NCBI GenBank assembly: GCA_050246435.1
Contig: JBFWWB010000001.1
Location: forward strand, 7,913 to 71,912
Length of the DNA stretch: 64,000 bases
Reading direction: 5' to 3'
Source: JAKFWI01 sp050246435
GTDB lineage: Bacteria; Pseudomonadota; Alphaproteobacteria; Caulobacterales; Aquidulcibacteraceae
Each line of letters starts with the position of its first letter. Position 1 is the first letter of the stretch. Position numbers and translations under genes: made by a program. The notes below the pieces were generated by a model that worked only from the letters and a program-made list of their open reading frames with translations, made no database searches and was not told where the DNA came from. Shown here piece after piece: positions 42,949 to 51,433 of the stretch.

Positions 42949-45393
42949 TTGGACGGCGGCAGCGCAGCACTTCTGGTTTCAGCAAGCACGGCGGCGACCG
43001 CGATCGCGTCGCTCCTGTGGGCGCTGCGCGTGACCGACGGCGCGCGCGGCGCGATGAAGAAATGGCGCGAGCGCGCCGCCGAGCTGGAAGAACGCATCAC
43101 CGTTTCGGACTCCGTGTTCAGCGCGCATCCAGGCCTGGTGCTGATCTGGGATGAGAACGGCGCCGCCGCGGAGGAACGCGATTGGGGCAAGCCACGCCTG
43201 TTCGGCTCGCCGCTGGCGCTCGGCTCGCTGCTGCGTTTTTCCGACGCCGCGCCCGATGCGGCCAATCCGGCGATCCAGATACTGCAAGGACTTTCCGCAT
43301 TCGAAGGCCGCGACGCTTCCGGGACCGCCGCGCGGCTGGCGCCGGCGTTGGCGCGTCTGCGCCGCGAAGGCGCTTCCTTCTCGATCACGATTTCGACGCC
43401 CACCGGCATGTTCGTGGAGATCGACGGGCGCACAGCCGGCCCGCGCGCCGTCGTCTGGATCATCGATGCAAGCGTGAAGGGCGTCGCTGAAAGCGGCGCC
43501 GCGGGCCGCATCGACGGCGTCAACAAATTGATCGCGGGCGATCCCGCGGCGTTCCTCGAAATGCTGCATCAAGCGCCGTTTCCGGCGTGGCGCATGTCGG
43601 GAGGTAAGCTGGATTGGGCGAACGGCGCCTATCTCGCCGCGCTGGAAGCCAAAACCCTGGATCAGGCCGTCACGCGCAATCTGCTGCTCGATCAGGCCGC
43701 CGGCGATCAAGCCAAGCGCGCTATCGAACAAGGCGGCGCCGTCGAAGAGACGCGCCATGTTGTGATCGGCGGCGAACGCCGCGCGATGCGCGTGACGATG
43801 TTCCCGCTGGCCGGCGGCGTCGGCGGCATGGCGTTCGACGAAACCGATCTCGAACGTGCGCGCGAGGCGCTGGCTTCGCATGTGCGCGCGCACGATCAAA
43901 CGCTCGACCATCTGGCCGAAGGCGTCGCCATCTTCGGCGCCGACAAGAAGCTCATCTTCCACAATCGCGCATTCGCGCAGATGTGGGGCCTCGACCCCGC
44001 ATTCCTGGCGGAACGCCCGACGCACGCCGCCCTGCTCGATCATCTGAAGGAACGGCGCAAGCTGCCGGCGCATTCCAACTACGCCGAATGGCGCGCGGGC
44101 GAGCTGGCGCTGTATCAGGAAATCGCGGATCTGCCGGAAGCGCTGTGGGTGCTGCCGGAAGGGCGCACCTTGCGCGTGGCGCGCCAGCGCCATCCCCTCG
44201 GCGGGCTGCTGTTGATCTTCTCCGACCGCACTGATGAAATTACGCTGAAGAGCCAGTATGCGGCGCTGCTGCAGGTACAGCGCGCGGCGCTCGACCGGCT
44301 GCACGAAGGCGTCGCTGTGTTCGGGCTTGACGGCCGGCTCAAGCTTTCCAACGCGGCGTTCGCCGATATGTGGAAACTCGGCGCGGAAACCGCCGAAGGC
44401 GAGATTGGCTTCGACCGCCTGGTCGAGCTGTGCGCGCCGCTGTTCCACGACCGTGCGGCCTGGATGCAGATCAAGGCGCGGATCACCGATCCAAGCCCCG
44501 CGGCGCGCCAAGAATTCCGCGGCGAGATGAGCCGCTCGGACGGCGTGCTGCTGAGCTTCCTCACCCGCCCGCTGCCGGACGGCGCCACCTTGGTCGCGTT
44601 CCTCGACGTCACCGCCACGCGCAATGTGGAGCAGGCGCTGCGCGACCGCGCAGAGGCGTTCCAGGCGGCCGACCGGCTGAAGACGGAATTCGTGCAGAAC
44701 GTTTCGTATCAGCTGCGCACGCCGCTGCAATCCATCCAAGGCTACGCCGAGGTGCTGGCGCAGGGCTATTCCGGGCCGCTGAACCAGCGCCAGCGCGAGC
44801 ACGTCGGCGTGGTGCTGACGGCGGCGGAACGGCTCTCGCAGTTGATCGACAATATCCTCGACATCGCGATGATCGAAGCGGGCCGCATGGAGCTGGACCG
44901 CGCGGATGTCGACATCTACGAGGCGCTGCGCGAAACGGCCGACATGGCGGCAAGCACATTGCAAGACAGCGAAGTGATCCTGCGCGTGGAATGCGACCGC
45001 GACATCGGCGCGCTGCACGCGGACGGCGCGCGAATCAAGCAGATCCTGTTCAATCTCGTTTCCAACGCGCTACGCTTCACGCCTGCGGGCGGCGAGATCG
45101 TGCTCGGCGCGGCGCGCGCCGCCGGAGAGGTGCGCATCTGGGTGTCCGATACGGGCGCCGGCATCCCCTACGAAGCGCAAGCGAGCGCGTTCGATCATTT
45201 CATCTCGGGCGACGGCCGCGGCGCCGGCCTCGGCCTCGCGCTCGTGCGCTCGTTTGTGCAGCTGCATGACGGCTGGGTGAGTCTCGAATCCAAGCCTGGC
45301 GAAGGCGCCACCGTGATCTGCCGCTTCCCGGCGGCGGAACGGATGCGCGCGCTGCCCGAAGCCGCCAACGTCGCCGAGGCGCCGGCGGCGTGA
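42949..45393 (+). CDS. divL: DivL-type PAS histidine-kinase-like protein
   Basis: 814 residues. It has an N-terminal membrane anchor (about residues 5-25), several PAS-type sensor segments (FPAWRMSGGKLDWANGAY, LDHLAEGVAIFGADKK, LDRLHEGVAVFGLDGR) and then a kinase core. The H-box reads FVQNVSYQLRTPLQSI, so Tyr587 replaces the phosphoacceptor His, the hallmark of DivL. The ATPase domain retains NLVSNALRFTPAGG, DTGAGIP and GLGLALV. In Caulobacter DivL, bound to DivK, tunes CckA and so CtrA activity. The TTG start is inferred from frame; a CtrA-like site lies upstream. Confidence 0.92.
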   Translation: MDGGSAALLVSASTAATAIASLLWALRVTDGARGAMKKWRERAAELEERITVSDSVFSAHPGLVLIWDENGAAAEERDWGKPRLFGSPLALGSLLRFSDAAPDAANPAIQILQGLSAFEGRDASGTAARLAPALARLRREGASFSITISTPTGMFVEIDGRTAGPRAVVWIIDASVKGVAESGAAGRIDGVNKLIAGDPAAFLEMLHQAPFPAWRMSGGKLDWANGAYLAALEAKTLDQAVTRNLLLDQAAGDQAKRAIEQGGAVEETRHVVIGGERRAMRVTMFPLAGGVGGMAFDETDLERAREALASHVRAHDQTLDHLAEGVAIFGADKKLIFHNRAFAQMWGLDPAFLAERPTHAALLDHLKERRKLPAHSNYAEWRAGELALYQEIADLPEALWVLPEGRTLRVARQRHPLGGLLLIFSDRTDEITLKSQYAALLQVQRAALDRLHEGVAVFGLDGRLKLSNAAFADMWKLGAETAEGEIGFDRLVELCAPLFHDRAAWMQIKARITDPSPAARQEFRGEMSRSDGVLLSFLTRPLPDGATLVAFLDVTATRNVEQALRDRAEAFQAADRLKTEFVQNVSYQLRTPLQSIQGYAEVLAQGYSGPLNQRQREHVGVVLTAAERLSQLIDNILDIAMIEAGRMELDRADVDIYEALRETADMAASTLQDSEVILRVECDRDIGALHADGARIKQILFNLVSNALRFTPAGGEIVLGAARAAGEVRIWVSDTGAGIPYEAQASAFDHFISGDGRGAGLGLALVRSFVQLHDGWVSLESKPGEGATVICRFPAAERMRALPEAANVAEAPAA

Positions 45394-45449
45394 ACACCGC
45401 ACCATACGCGCGGGCCGACCTGACTTAGCGAAGCATCTGGCGCGATCGC

Positions 45450-45480
45450 TGCGTTGCGACTAAAGAGCCGGCGCAACGCA
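45450..45480. promoter_or_regulatory. inverted repeat just upstream of ppk2
   Basis: TGCGTTGCG (45450-45458) pairs perfectly with CGCAACGCA (45472-45480) around 13 bases and ends 12 bases before the ppk2 ATG. It may be an operator or a leader hairpin affecting the ribosome site. Confidence 0.45.
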
Positions 45481-45492
45481 AGGGATCGCGGC

Positions 45493-46458
45493 ATGGCCAC
45501 GGCGAAGCGCAACAAATCCGTCGCAAAAACTTCATCACGCAAATCGAACGGCGCCGATGCTGAAGCGGTGCGCAAACAGCAGCGCGTGCGCGCTGAAATG
45601 CTCGACTCGTTCGACGAGGAAATCGAGATGGAGCTCGACGACGAGCGCCTCGATCAACTCATCGGCGGCGAGAGCGGCGGCGAAGGCATGGACCGCGCCT
45701 TCTACTTCAAGGAATTGTTCCGCCTGCAGGGCGAACTGGTGCGCCTGCAGGACTGGGTGCAGAAGAACAAGCTGCGCGTGGTGGTGCTGTTCGAGGGGCG
45801 CGATGCGGCCGGCAAAGGCGGCGTCATCAAGCGCATCACACAGCGCCTCAATCCGCGCGTCTGCCGTGTGGCGGCGCTGCCCGCGCCGAGCGAGCGCGAG
45901 CGCACGCAATGGTATTTCCAGCGTTATGTCGCGCACCTGCCGGCCGGCGGGGAAATCGTGCTGTTCGACCGCTCCTGGTATAATCGCGCCGGCGTCGAGC
46001 ATGTCATGGGATTTTGCACGCCGGATGAATACGAGGAATTCTTCCGTTCCGTGCCGGAATTCGAGCGGATGCTCGTGCGTTCAGGCATCATCCTGCTCAA
46101 ATACTGGTTCTCGATCACTGACGAGGAGCAGGAATTCCGCTTCCGCATGCGCATCGCCGATCCGCTGAAGCAGTGGAAACTATCGCCGATGGACGTGGAA
46201 TCCCGCCGCCGCTGGGAAGACTACACCAAGGCCAAGGAGGCGATGCTCGAGCGTACGCACATCCCGGAAGCGCCCTGGTGGGTCGTCGAAGCGGTGGACA
46301 AGAAGCGCGCGCGGCTCAACTGCATCGCCCACCTGCTCGCCCAGGCGCCCTACGGCGACATCGCGCATACGCCGGTGACGCTGCCCAAGCGCGTGCGCCA
46401 CGCCGATTACATCCGCGCTCCGATCCCCGAAACGATGCACGTGCCGCGCGTGTATTAG
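45493..46458 (+). CDS. ppk2: polyphosphate kinase 2
   Basis: A 321-residue PPK2-family P-loop kinase. Walker A is FEGRDAAGKGG, with the lid and Walker B region in NPRVCRVAALPAPSERERTQWYF and VLFDRSWYNRAGVEHVMGF. The enzyme moves phosphate between polyphosphate and nucleotides (GDP/ADP in class I). A charged N-terminal extension of about 60 residues precedes the core. It follows divL, is preceded by an inverted repeat, and is convergent with pseB, overlapping it by four bases. Confidence 0.94.
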   Translation: MATAKRNKSVAKTSSRKSNGADAEAVRKQQRVRAEMLDSFDEEIEMELDDERLDQLIGGESGGEGMDRAFYFKELFRLQGELVRLQDWVQKNKLRVVVLFEGRDAAGKGGVIKRITQRLNPRVCRVAALPAPSERERTQWYFQRYVAHLPAGGEIVLFDRSWYNRAGVEHVMGFCTPDEYEEFFRSVPEFERMLVRSGIILLKYWFSITDEEQEFRFRMRIADPLKQWKLSPMDVESRRRWEDYTKAKEAMLERTHIPEAPWWVVEAVDKKRARLNCIAHLLAQAPYGDIAHTPVTLPKRVRHADYIRAPIPETMHVPRVY

Positions 46459-47513
46459 GCGGCGAATGCGCGCTCCAGCAGATCGCGCAGCGTGCGTGCA
46501 TCCAGCGCTTCGGCGTTGCTGTCGCTCGCGTAGCTGAAGCCTTCCGGCGCCGGCACCGCGCCCTGGATTATGTAGCGTTCACGGAGTTCTTCTTTGTGCG
46601 GCAGGATCGCGAAGCGATCGCCGAGCTCCAAGGTGGCGTGCGCCTCGTCCGCGGGGATCATGGTCTCGTGCAGCTTCTCGCCGGGGCGGATGCCGACGAT
46701 CTTGTGCGGCAGGTGCGGTGCGATGAGGCGCGCCAGATCGACCGTGCGGATCGAGGCGATCTTCGGCACGAAGACCTCCTCCCCAGCCATCATCTCCAGA
46801 CTGGAGAGCACGAAATCGACGCCTTGATCGAGCGTGATCCAGAAGCGCGTCATCCGCTCGTCGGTGATCGGCAGGTGCGTGGCGCCTTCCGCGGCGAGCT
46901 TGCGGAAATACGGCACGACGGAGCCACGCGACCCCACGACGTTGCCGTAGCGCACCACGGCGAAGCGCGCGCCCTGCTCGCCGGACAGATTGTTCGCCGC
47001 GATGAAAATCTTATCCGACGCCAGCTTCGAGGCGCCGTAGAGATTGATCGGATTGGCGGCCTTATCGGTTGAGAGCGCCACCACCTTCTTCACACCGCGC
47101 TTGATCGCAGCAGTGGCCACGTTCTGCGCGCCCATGACATTCGTCTGGATGCATTCGAAGGGATTGTATTCCGCGATCGGCACATGCTTCAGCGCCGCGG
47201 CATGGATCACGTAATCCACTTCGCGCATCGCCATTTCGAGGCGGGCGGCGTCGCGAACGTCGCCGATGAAGAATCGCATGAAGGGAAAGCGCTCTTTCGG
47301 GAATAGCTGCGCCATCTCGTATTGCTTTAGTTCGTCGCGCGAGAAGACGATCAGCTTCCGCGGCTCGTATTCGGCGGCGACGCGGCACACGAAATGCGTG
47401 CCGAAGGAGCCGGTGCCGCCGGTGACGAGGATGGTTTTACCGTCCAACTCGGGGCGCGGCTTGTCGAACCGGCGCGCCCGCAGGCGGTGCTCCAACTCAT
47501 CCATCGCCGGCAT
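46455..47513 (-). CDS. pseB: UDP-N-acetylglucosamine 4,6-dehydratase (inverting)
   Basis: A 352-residue extended short-chain dehydrogenase. The NAD motif is LVTGGTGSFGTHFV; HAAALKHVPIAEYNP and the active-site YGASK are characteristic of PseB/FlmA. It starts the pseudaminic-acid-type sugar pathway used to glycosylate flagellin or build surface polysaccharide. The first ~25 residues are an extra N-terminal extension. Neighbouring flbT and flaF make flagellin glycosylation the likelier role; no other pse genes are in the window. Confidence 0.9.
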   Translation of the reverse strand: MPAMDELEHRLRARRFDKPRPELDGKTILVTGGTGSFGTHFVCRVAAEYEPRKLIVFSRDELKQYEMAQLFPKERFPFMRFFIGDVRDAARLEMAMREVDYVIHAAALKHVPIAEYNPFECIQTNVMGAQNVATAAIKRGVKKVVALSTDKAANPINLYGASKLASDKIFIAANNLSGEQGARFAVVRYGNVVGSRGSVVPYFRKLAAEGATHLPITDERMTRFWITLDQGVDFVLSSLEMMAGEEVFVPKIASIRTVDLARLIAPHLPHKIVGIRPGEKLHETMIPADEAHATLELGDRFAILPHKEELRERYIIQGAVPAPEGFSYASDSNAEALDARTLRDLLERAFAA

Positions 47514-47601
47514 CTGCTGCTCCCTGGGCGCCCAAAAGACCGGGCTCCACGCTCCGGCGATTTGGTTAATCCGCCCTCAAGATCGCCGCCCGCCTGGGGC
47601 G

Positions 47602-48054
47602 CTAGCGGCAGTCTTCGTCGCTCTCGCGGGTGCGCGCGGTGATGTTCACGCGGATATCGGTGCCGACCAGATCGGTGGAGAAGGAGGCGGTGAACTGGTG
47701 CGGCTTGGCGCGCACCCCGCCCTTCCAGTCATAAACGCCGCGCGCGTTGATACGGCGGGTGACGCGATCGACCTCGCAGCTGTCCAGCACGGCTTCGTGC
47801 TCCTTGCTGAACATGAAGCAGCTTTCGACGGTATGCCGGCCGTAATTGTAAAGCGCGGCGCGGGCGGCCTCGCGCTCCCCGTCGGTGCAGGCGCGGGCGT
47901 CCGCCTCTTCGGGTTTCGCCGAGGCGACGGCGGCCGCCGGCTTCTCCGCCGCCCCCTTCTGAAGAAAGGGCAATCCGGCGGACACGACGCCCAGCCCGGC
48001 CGCGGCCACACCGCAGACGGCCAGAAAAGCATTCAGCTTGGGCCCAGTGTTCAT
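47602..48054 (-). CDS. exported or membrane-anchored hypothetical protein
   Basis: 150 residues with an N-terminal hydrophobic segment (FLAVCGVAAAGLGVVSAGLPF) and a small mature domain with four cysteines (RACTDGER, VESCFMF, LDSCEVD and a terminal CR), suggesting disulfides in the periplasm. I do not recognise a family. It lies between pseB and flaF on the same strand, with about 90-base gaps, and may share their promoters. Confidence 0.62.
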   Translation of the reverse strand: MNTGPKLNAFLAVCGVAAAGLGVVSAGLPFLQKGAAEKPAAAVASAKPEEADARACTDGEREAARAALYNYGRHTVESCFMFSKEHEAVLDSCEVDRVTRRINARGVYDWKGGVRAKPHQFTASFSTDLVGTDIRVNITARTRESDEDCR

Positions 48055-48145
48055 GGGCGGTCCCGATCGCAATCCTGCAGCCGGCGCGCCGAATGCGCGC
48101 CGCGGCTACATCCATGCCGCCTGCGGCGGAATTGCGGAAGAGGGT

Positions 48146-48520
48146 TCAGCCGACGGCGGCAAGGGGCGCATGCGCGCCTGGCGCCAGGCCCTGCATGACC
48201 GAGCGGTTGACCTCGATCAGGGGTTCAATGTCCGACCCGTCGCGCATCACGGCGCTGGTGTGGCGCGACACCCAGAGCGACAGCGAGATAATCTGCGCGC
48301 GCAACGGCTTGGGCAGCGTGTTTTCCGGATCGGCGCAATCCTGCGCCAGGAGCGACCAGAGCCGGCGGTTCTGATGCAGCGCCTCGGCCAGGCCGCTGAT
48401 GTTCTTCCGGCTCTCGCTGGCGCGAATTAAACCCGAGGTAATAAGTGCGAACAGCCGGTATTCGGCCTCGCGCGGCGTCTCACCCTGCGCACTCGCGCGC
48501 TGATACGCTTGGATCGACAT
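48146..48520 (-). CDS. flaF: flagellar biosynthesis regulator FlaF
   Basis: 124 residues starting MSIQAYQRAS, with REAEYRLFALITSGLI and NRRLWSLLAQDCADPENTLP, which are typical FlaF sequences. FlaF is a small cytosolic protein needed for flagellin synthesis or secretion and acts opposite FlbT in alphaproteobacteria. Its start lies 41 bases inside the upstream flbT gene, so the two are translated from one message. No flagellin gene is nearby. Confidence 0.93.
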   Translation of the reverse strand: MSIQAYQRASAQGETPREAEYRLFALITSGLIRASESRKNISGLAEALHQNRRLWSLLAQDCADPENTLPKPLRAQIISLSLWVSRHTSAVMRDGSDIEPLIEVNRSVMQGLAPGAHAPLAAVG

Positions 48521-48914
48521 GCCCGCCTACGCCCAACAACTCGTCTTCGTAGGCGATTATTTTCCTGCAACGCATCAACGCCCGGTAAAAATCCCCCGCC
48601 ATAACGTCGCGGGACACCGAAACGCACTCCGCAAGCACCTCCGGATTGCGGACGGCGCCCATGAATTCCGCAAGGCGGCGGGCGAATTCGCCGAACACGT
48701 CTTCGTTTTCGGTCTGGTCGAGGTACATGAGCATGACGGGGAAATACATGCGCCGCGCCGGCGTAGTCGCCAACTCAGGCTGCATGATGTCCTTCTCGCG
48801 CAGGACGGACGCCTTGTTCTGCAAGATCAGTGCGCTGCGACGATCGCCGTTCTGGACGACCGCGCCATTGACGACGAAGCGCTCGCCGGGGCGCAGGGAA
48901 AGTTTCAGCGGCAT
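48480..48914 (-). CDS. flbT: flagellin synthesis repressor FlbT
   Basis: 144 residues, with LKLSLRPGERFVVNGAVVQNG at the start and RRMYFPVMLMYLD in the middle, both characteristic. FlbT binds the flagellin mRNA leader and destabilises it, coupling flagellin production to hook completion. ATG 48914 is chosen; the frame extends further upstream without family resemblance. The 3' end overlaps the flaF start by 41 bases, longer than the 1-4 bases usual in this genome. Confidence 0.93.
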   Translation of the reverse strand: MPLKLSLRPGERFVVNGAVVQNGDRRSALILQNKASVLREKDIMQPELATTPARRMYFPVMLMYLDQTENEDVFGEFARRLAEFMGAVRNPEVLAECVSVSRDVMAGDFYRALMRCRKIIAYEDELLGVGGHVDPSVSARECAG

Positions 48915-49078
48915 TGGGCGAAAGAGCCCCCCAGGGCCGCTTCTTGCAGCCCGACGCGCGAAGCGTCGGCGATTCGCGGTTTTCCGTAAAGAAAGCGCCC
49001 CCGGCGGCCTTGTGGGCAAGCCTTGCCAAGGCCGGTTTCCGCTTTACCGTAACGCCGGCAACGCCAGCGGGGACGCCT

Positions 49079-49930
49079 ATGCGGTTCGAGGGGACGAAGG
49101 ATTATGTCGCGACCGACGATCTGAAGGTCGCCGTCAACGCCGCGATCGCACTGGAGCGGCCGCTGCTGGTGAAGGGTGAACCTGGCACCGGGAAGACTGT
49201 GCTGGCGCTGGAAGTGGCCAAGGCGCTCGGCGCGCCGCTGATCGAATGGCACATCAAATCGACCACCAAGGCCGCCCAGGGTCTCTACGAATACGATGCG
49301 GTGATGCGCCTGCGCGATAGCCAGCTGGGCGATCCGCGCGCCGCCGAGATATCCAACTATATCCGCCGCGGCAAGCTGTGGGAGGCGTTCGAGGCGGACG
49401 ATCGCCCGCTGCTTCTGATCGACGAAATCGACAAGGCCGACATCGAATTCCCGAACGACCTCCTGCAGGAGCTCGATCGCATGGAATTCTATGTCTACGA
49501 ATTGAACCGCACGGTGAAGGCGCGCCGCCGCCCGCTCGTGATCATCACGTCGAACAATGAGAAGGAGTTGCCGGACGCATTCCTGCGCCGCTGCTTCTTC
49601 CACTATATCCGCTTCCCCGACGAAGAGACCATGAACCAGATCATCGCGGTGCATTTCCCGCAGGTGAAACAGCGCCTGGTGAGTGAGGCGCTGAAGGTTT
49701 TCTACGGGATGCGCAAGGCGCCTGGGCTGAAGAAGAAGCCGTCCACCAGCGAATTGCTCGACTGGCTGAAGCTGCTGATGACAGACGATATCGATCCAGA
49801 AATCCTGCGCGGCAAAGATCAGAGCAAGCTCATCCCGCCGCTGCACGGCGCGCTGCTGAAGAACGAGGCGGACGTGCAGCTGTTCGAACGGCTGGCTTTC
49901 CTGGCGCGGCGCGAGCAACGCGGGCAGTAA
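49079..49930 (+). CDS. MoxR family AAA ATPase
   Basis: 283 residues. Walker A is VKGEPGTGKTVL, Walker B LLLIDEIDKAD, and sensor 1 VIITSNNEKELPDAF; the C-terminal helical part includes STSELLDWLKLL. MoxR ATPases are chaperone-like and usually act with a vWA-domain partner on metal-cofactor or envelope targets. The matching vWA gene lies 3 kb downstream at 52930 on the same strand, separated by a lipoprotein gene and two minus-strand genes. The start ATG 49079 is supported by the family N-terminus. Confidence 0.93.
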   Translation: MRFEGTKDYVATDDLKVAVNAAIALERPLLVKGEPGTGKTVLALEVAKALGAPLIEWHIKSTTKAAQGLYEYDAVMRLRDSQLGDPRAAEISNYIRRGKLWEAFEADDRPLLLIDEIDKADIEFPNDLLQELDRMEFYVYELNRTVKARRRPLVIITSNNEKELPDAFLRRCFFHYIRFPDEETMNQIIAVHFPQVKQRLVSEALKVFYGMRKAPGLKKKPSTSELLDWLKLLMTDDIDPEILRGKDQSKLIPPLHGALLKNEADVQLFERLAFLARREQRGQ

Positions 49931-50048
49931 GCGCATCGCGGCGCCGTGTCCGGCGGCGCCGGCGCATCAACCTTCCATTCACCACGTCCTTCAAGCGCAT
50001 CGAAAGAAATGTGCGGTAAGGTTATCGCTACAAATCGGGGTGGTGGCG

Positions 50049-50264
50049 ATGTTTCGTTTGGCGGCGCTTGGCGCCTGTCTAGCAGTAACGGCGTGCGCGA
50101 GTGCGCCGAAGGCGCGCATGGATCTGGCGGACGCGATGGTGGCGTACCGGTTCTGCCTGGGCGCTGAAGGCGGCGTGGAAGCGCGCTGCGAAGCCGAACG
50201 CCAGGCCTTCTTCGCTGCCGCCACGATGGCGCGCGCGGCAGCCCCTGCTGAAAGCGCCAGTTAG
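50049..50264 (+). CDS. small lipoprotein
   Basis: 71 residues: a lipoprotein signal with the lipobox AVTACAS, then about 50 residues with two cysteines (YRFCLG, EARCEAER), which could form a disulfide. A GGGGTGG-like ribosome site precedes ATG 50049. There is no family match that I recognise. It follows the MoxR gene by about 120 bases and ends four bases before the convergent TPR gene. Confidence 0.6.
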   Translation: MFRLAALGACLAVTACASAPKARMDLADAMVAYRFCLGAEGGVEARCEAERQAFFAAATMARAAAPAESAS

Positions 50265-50267
50265 GCG

Positions 50268-51380
50268 CTACGCCTCGCCGCCTTTAGCGCCATCCTGCGC
50301 GAGGGCCTGGCGCAATTGCTCCATCACCGCGGCGTCTTCCGGATCGAGGCGGCCAGAGCGCTGTATCTTCTCGAACGTGGCGAGGGCTTGCGCGAGGTGC
50401 TCGCGCGTATCCGGCCCGTTGAGCGTAGCGAGCTTGAAATGGCCGACCGCCACGTCGCGCACGCGCTCGGCGTCGCCTGGTGTTTTTTCCGCGATGGCGC
50501 TGACGAGGCGCAGGCTTTCCGCATAGGCCTGCTGGGCGGCTTCCGTATCCTTCAACGCGACGGAACAATCGCCGAATTCGTCGAGCGCGATCGCCTTCTC
50601 GCGATCGTTGCGGGCGCTGGCGACCGCGGCCTTGGCGATTTCGCGCGCATCGGAAGACCGGTTGGTGCCACGATAAAGCCGCCCCAGGGTGATGAGCGAG
50701 ACGAAATCGTTGTTGTCGATCCGGCAAGCCTGCTGGAAGGCGCTGATCGTCTGCTGCAGATCGGAAAACGCTTCGAGCGCGCCCAGATCGCGCCAGGCGG
50801 CAGCGGAATTGGCGCCTTCAGCGTGCCGGCGCAGATCGGCGCGCGCGGCGTCGAACTCGCGGGCGGCGAGGCGCCGGCGCGCCGCCGCACGGGCCGGCTC
50901 GCGCGCATCCACCAGCCCTTCGGCCAGCAAACGCAGCGCCTCTGTCGGCACGGTTTCAGCGAAAGGCGCCTTATCACGCGAGGCGCGCAGGCGTTCCGCC
51001 ACCAGAATCTGGCGCAATTCCTCCGATTCACGGCGCACGCGATCGGCGTTGGCCGCGGCGTCCCGCTCCATCGACTGGATCGGATCGCTGCGCGTTTGCG
51101 CGGCCGCGCGCGGGGGCGCCGCGGCTTCACGCGCGGCGGCGCGGCGCTGCGCTGAGGCTTCGGCGGCGGCCTCTTCCGCTTCGCGGCGGCGCTTCTTCTT
51201 GCCGCCGCCGGCGATGGCGCCGAGCAGCGAAAACAGGATGATCAGGAATAGGAGCGTCGCGCCGCCCGCCCCGCCGACGACGGCGACATCCGGCAAGCCC
51301 TTCACCACGCCGGCGACATCCGGGCCGGCGGAATCCGCGATGGCGCGCAGGATATCGGCGATCGGCTTCAGGTTTTCCAT
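50268..51380 (-). CDS. membrane-anchored TPR protein
   Basis: 370 residues. One membrane segment (ATLLFLIILFSLLGAI, residues 40-56) is followed by a KKKRRREAEEAAAEASAQRR coiled-coil stretch, and then tetratricopeptide-type helix pairs (AWRDLGALEAFSDLQQTISAF, FVSLITLGRLYRGTNRSSDA, VALKDTEAAQQAYAESLRL). It probably serves as a scaffold in the cytoplasm at the inner membrane. It lies between the MoxR ATPase and its vWA partner, and 53 bases from the unknown membrane gene upstream. Confidence 0.75.
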   Translation of the reverse strand: MENLKPIADILRAIADSAGPDVAGVVKGLPDVAVVGGAGGATLLFLIILFSLLGAIAGGGKKKRRREAEEAAAEASAQRRAAAREAAAPPRAAAQTRSDPIQSMERDAAANADRVRRESEELRQILVAERLRASRDKAPFAETVPTEALRLLAEGLVDAREPARAAARRRLAAREFDAARADLRRHAEGANSAAAWRDLGALEAFSDLQQTISAFQQACRIDNNDFVSLITLGRLYRGTNRSSDAREIAKAAVASARNDREKAIALDEFGDCSVALKDTEAAQQAYAESLRLVSAIAEKTPGDAERVRDVAVGHFKLATLNGPDTREHLAQALATFEKIQRSGRLDPEDAAVMEQLRQALAQDGAKGGEA

Positions 51381-51433
51381 GCGTCCTCTCCCAAGACCGC
51401 CGCCTTAACACGCGCCCGCGCGGCGCGAAACGC

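Noticed and set aside
42979..45018. A 679-residue minus-strand frame opposite divL
   Set aside because: The plus-strand frame carries the PAS, H-box and ATPase motifs; the opposite strand has none.
48951..48969. Inverted repeat CCGACGC/GCGTCGG between flbT and the MoxR gene
   Set aside because: A GC-rich 7-base stem is expected often by chance at this GC content and shows no T-tract or other context.
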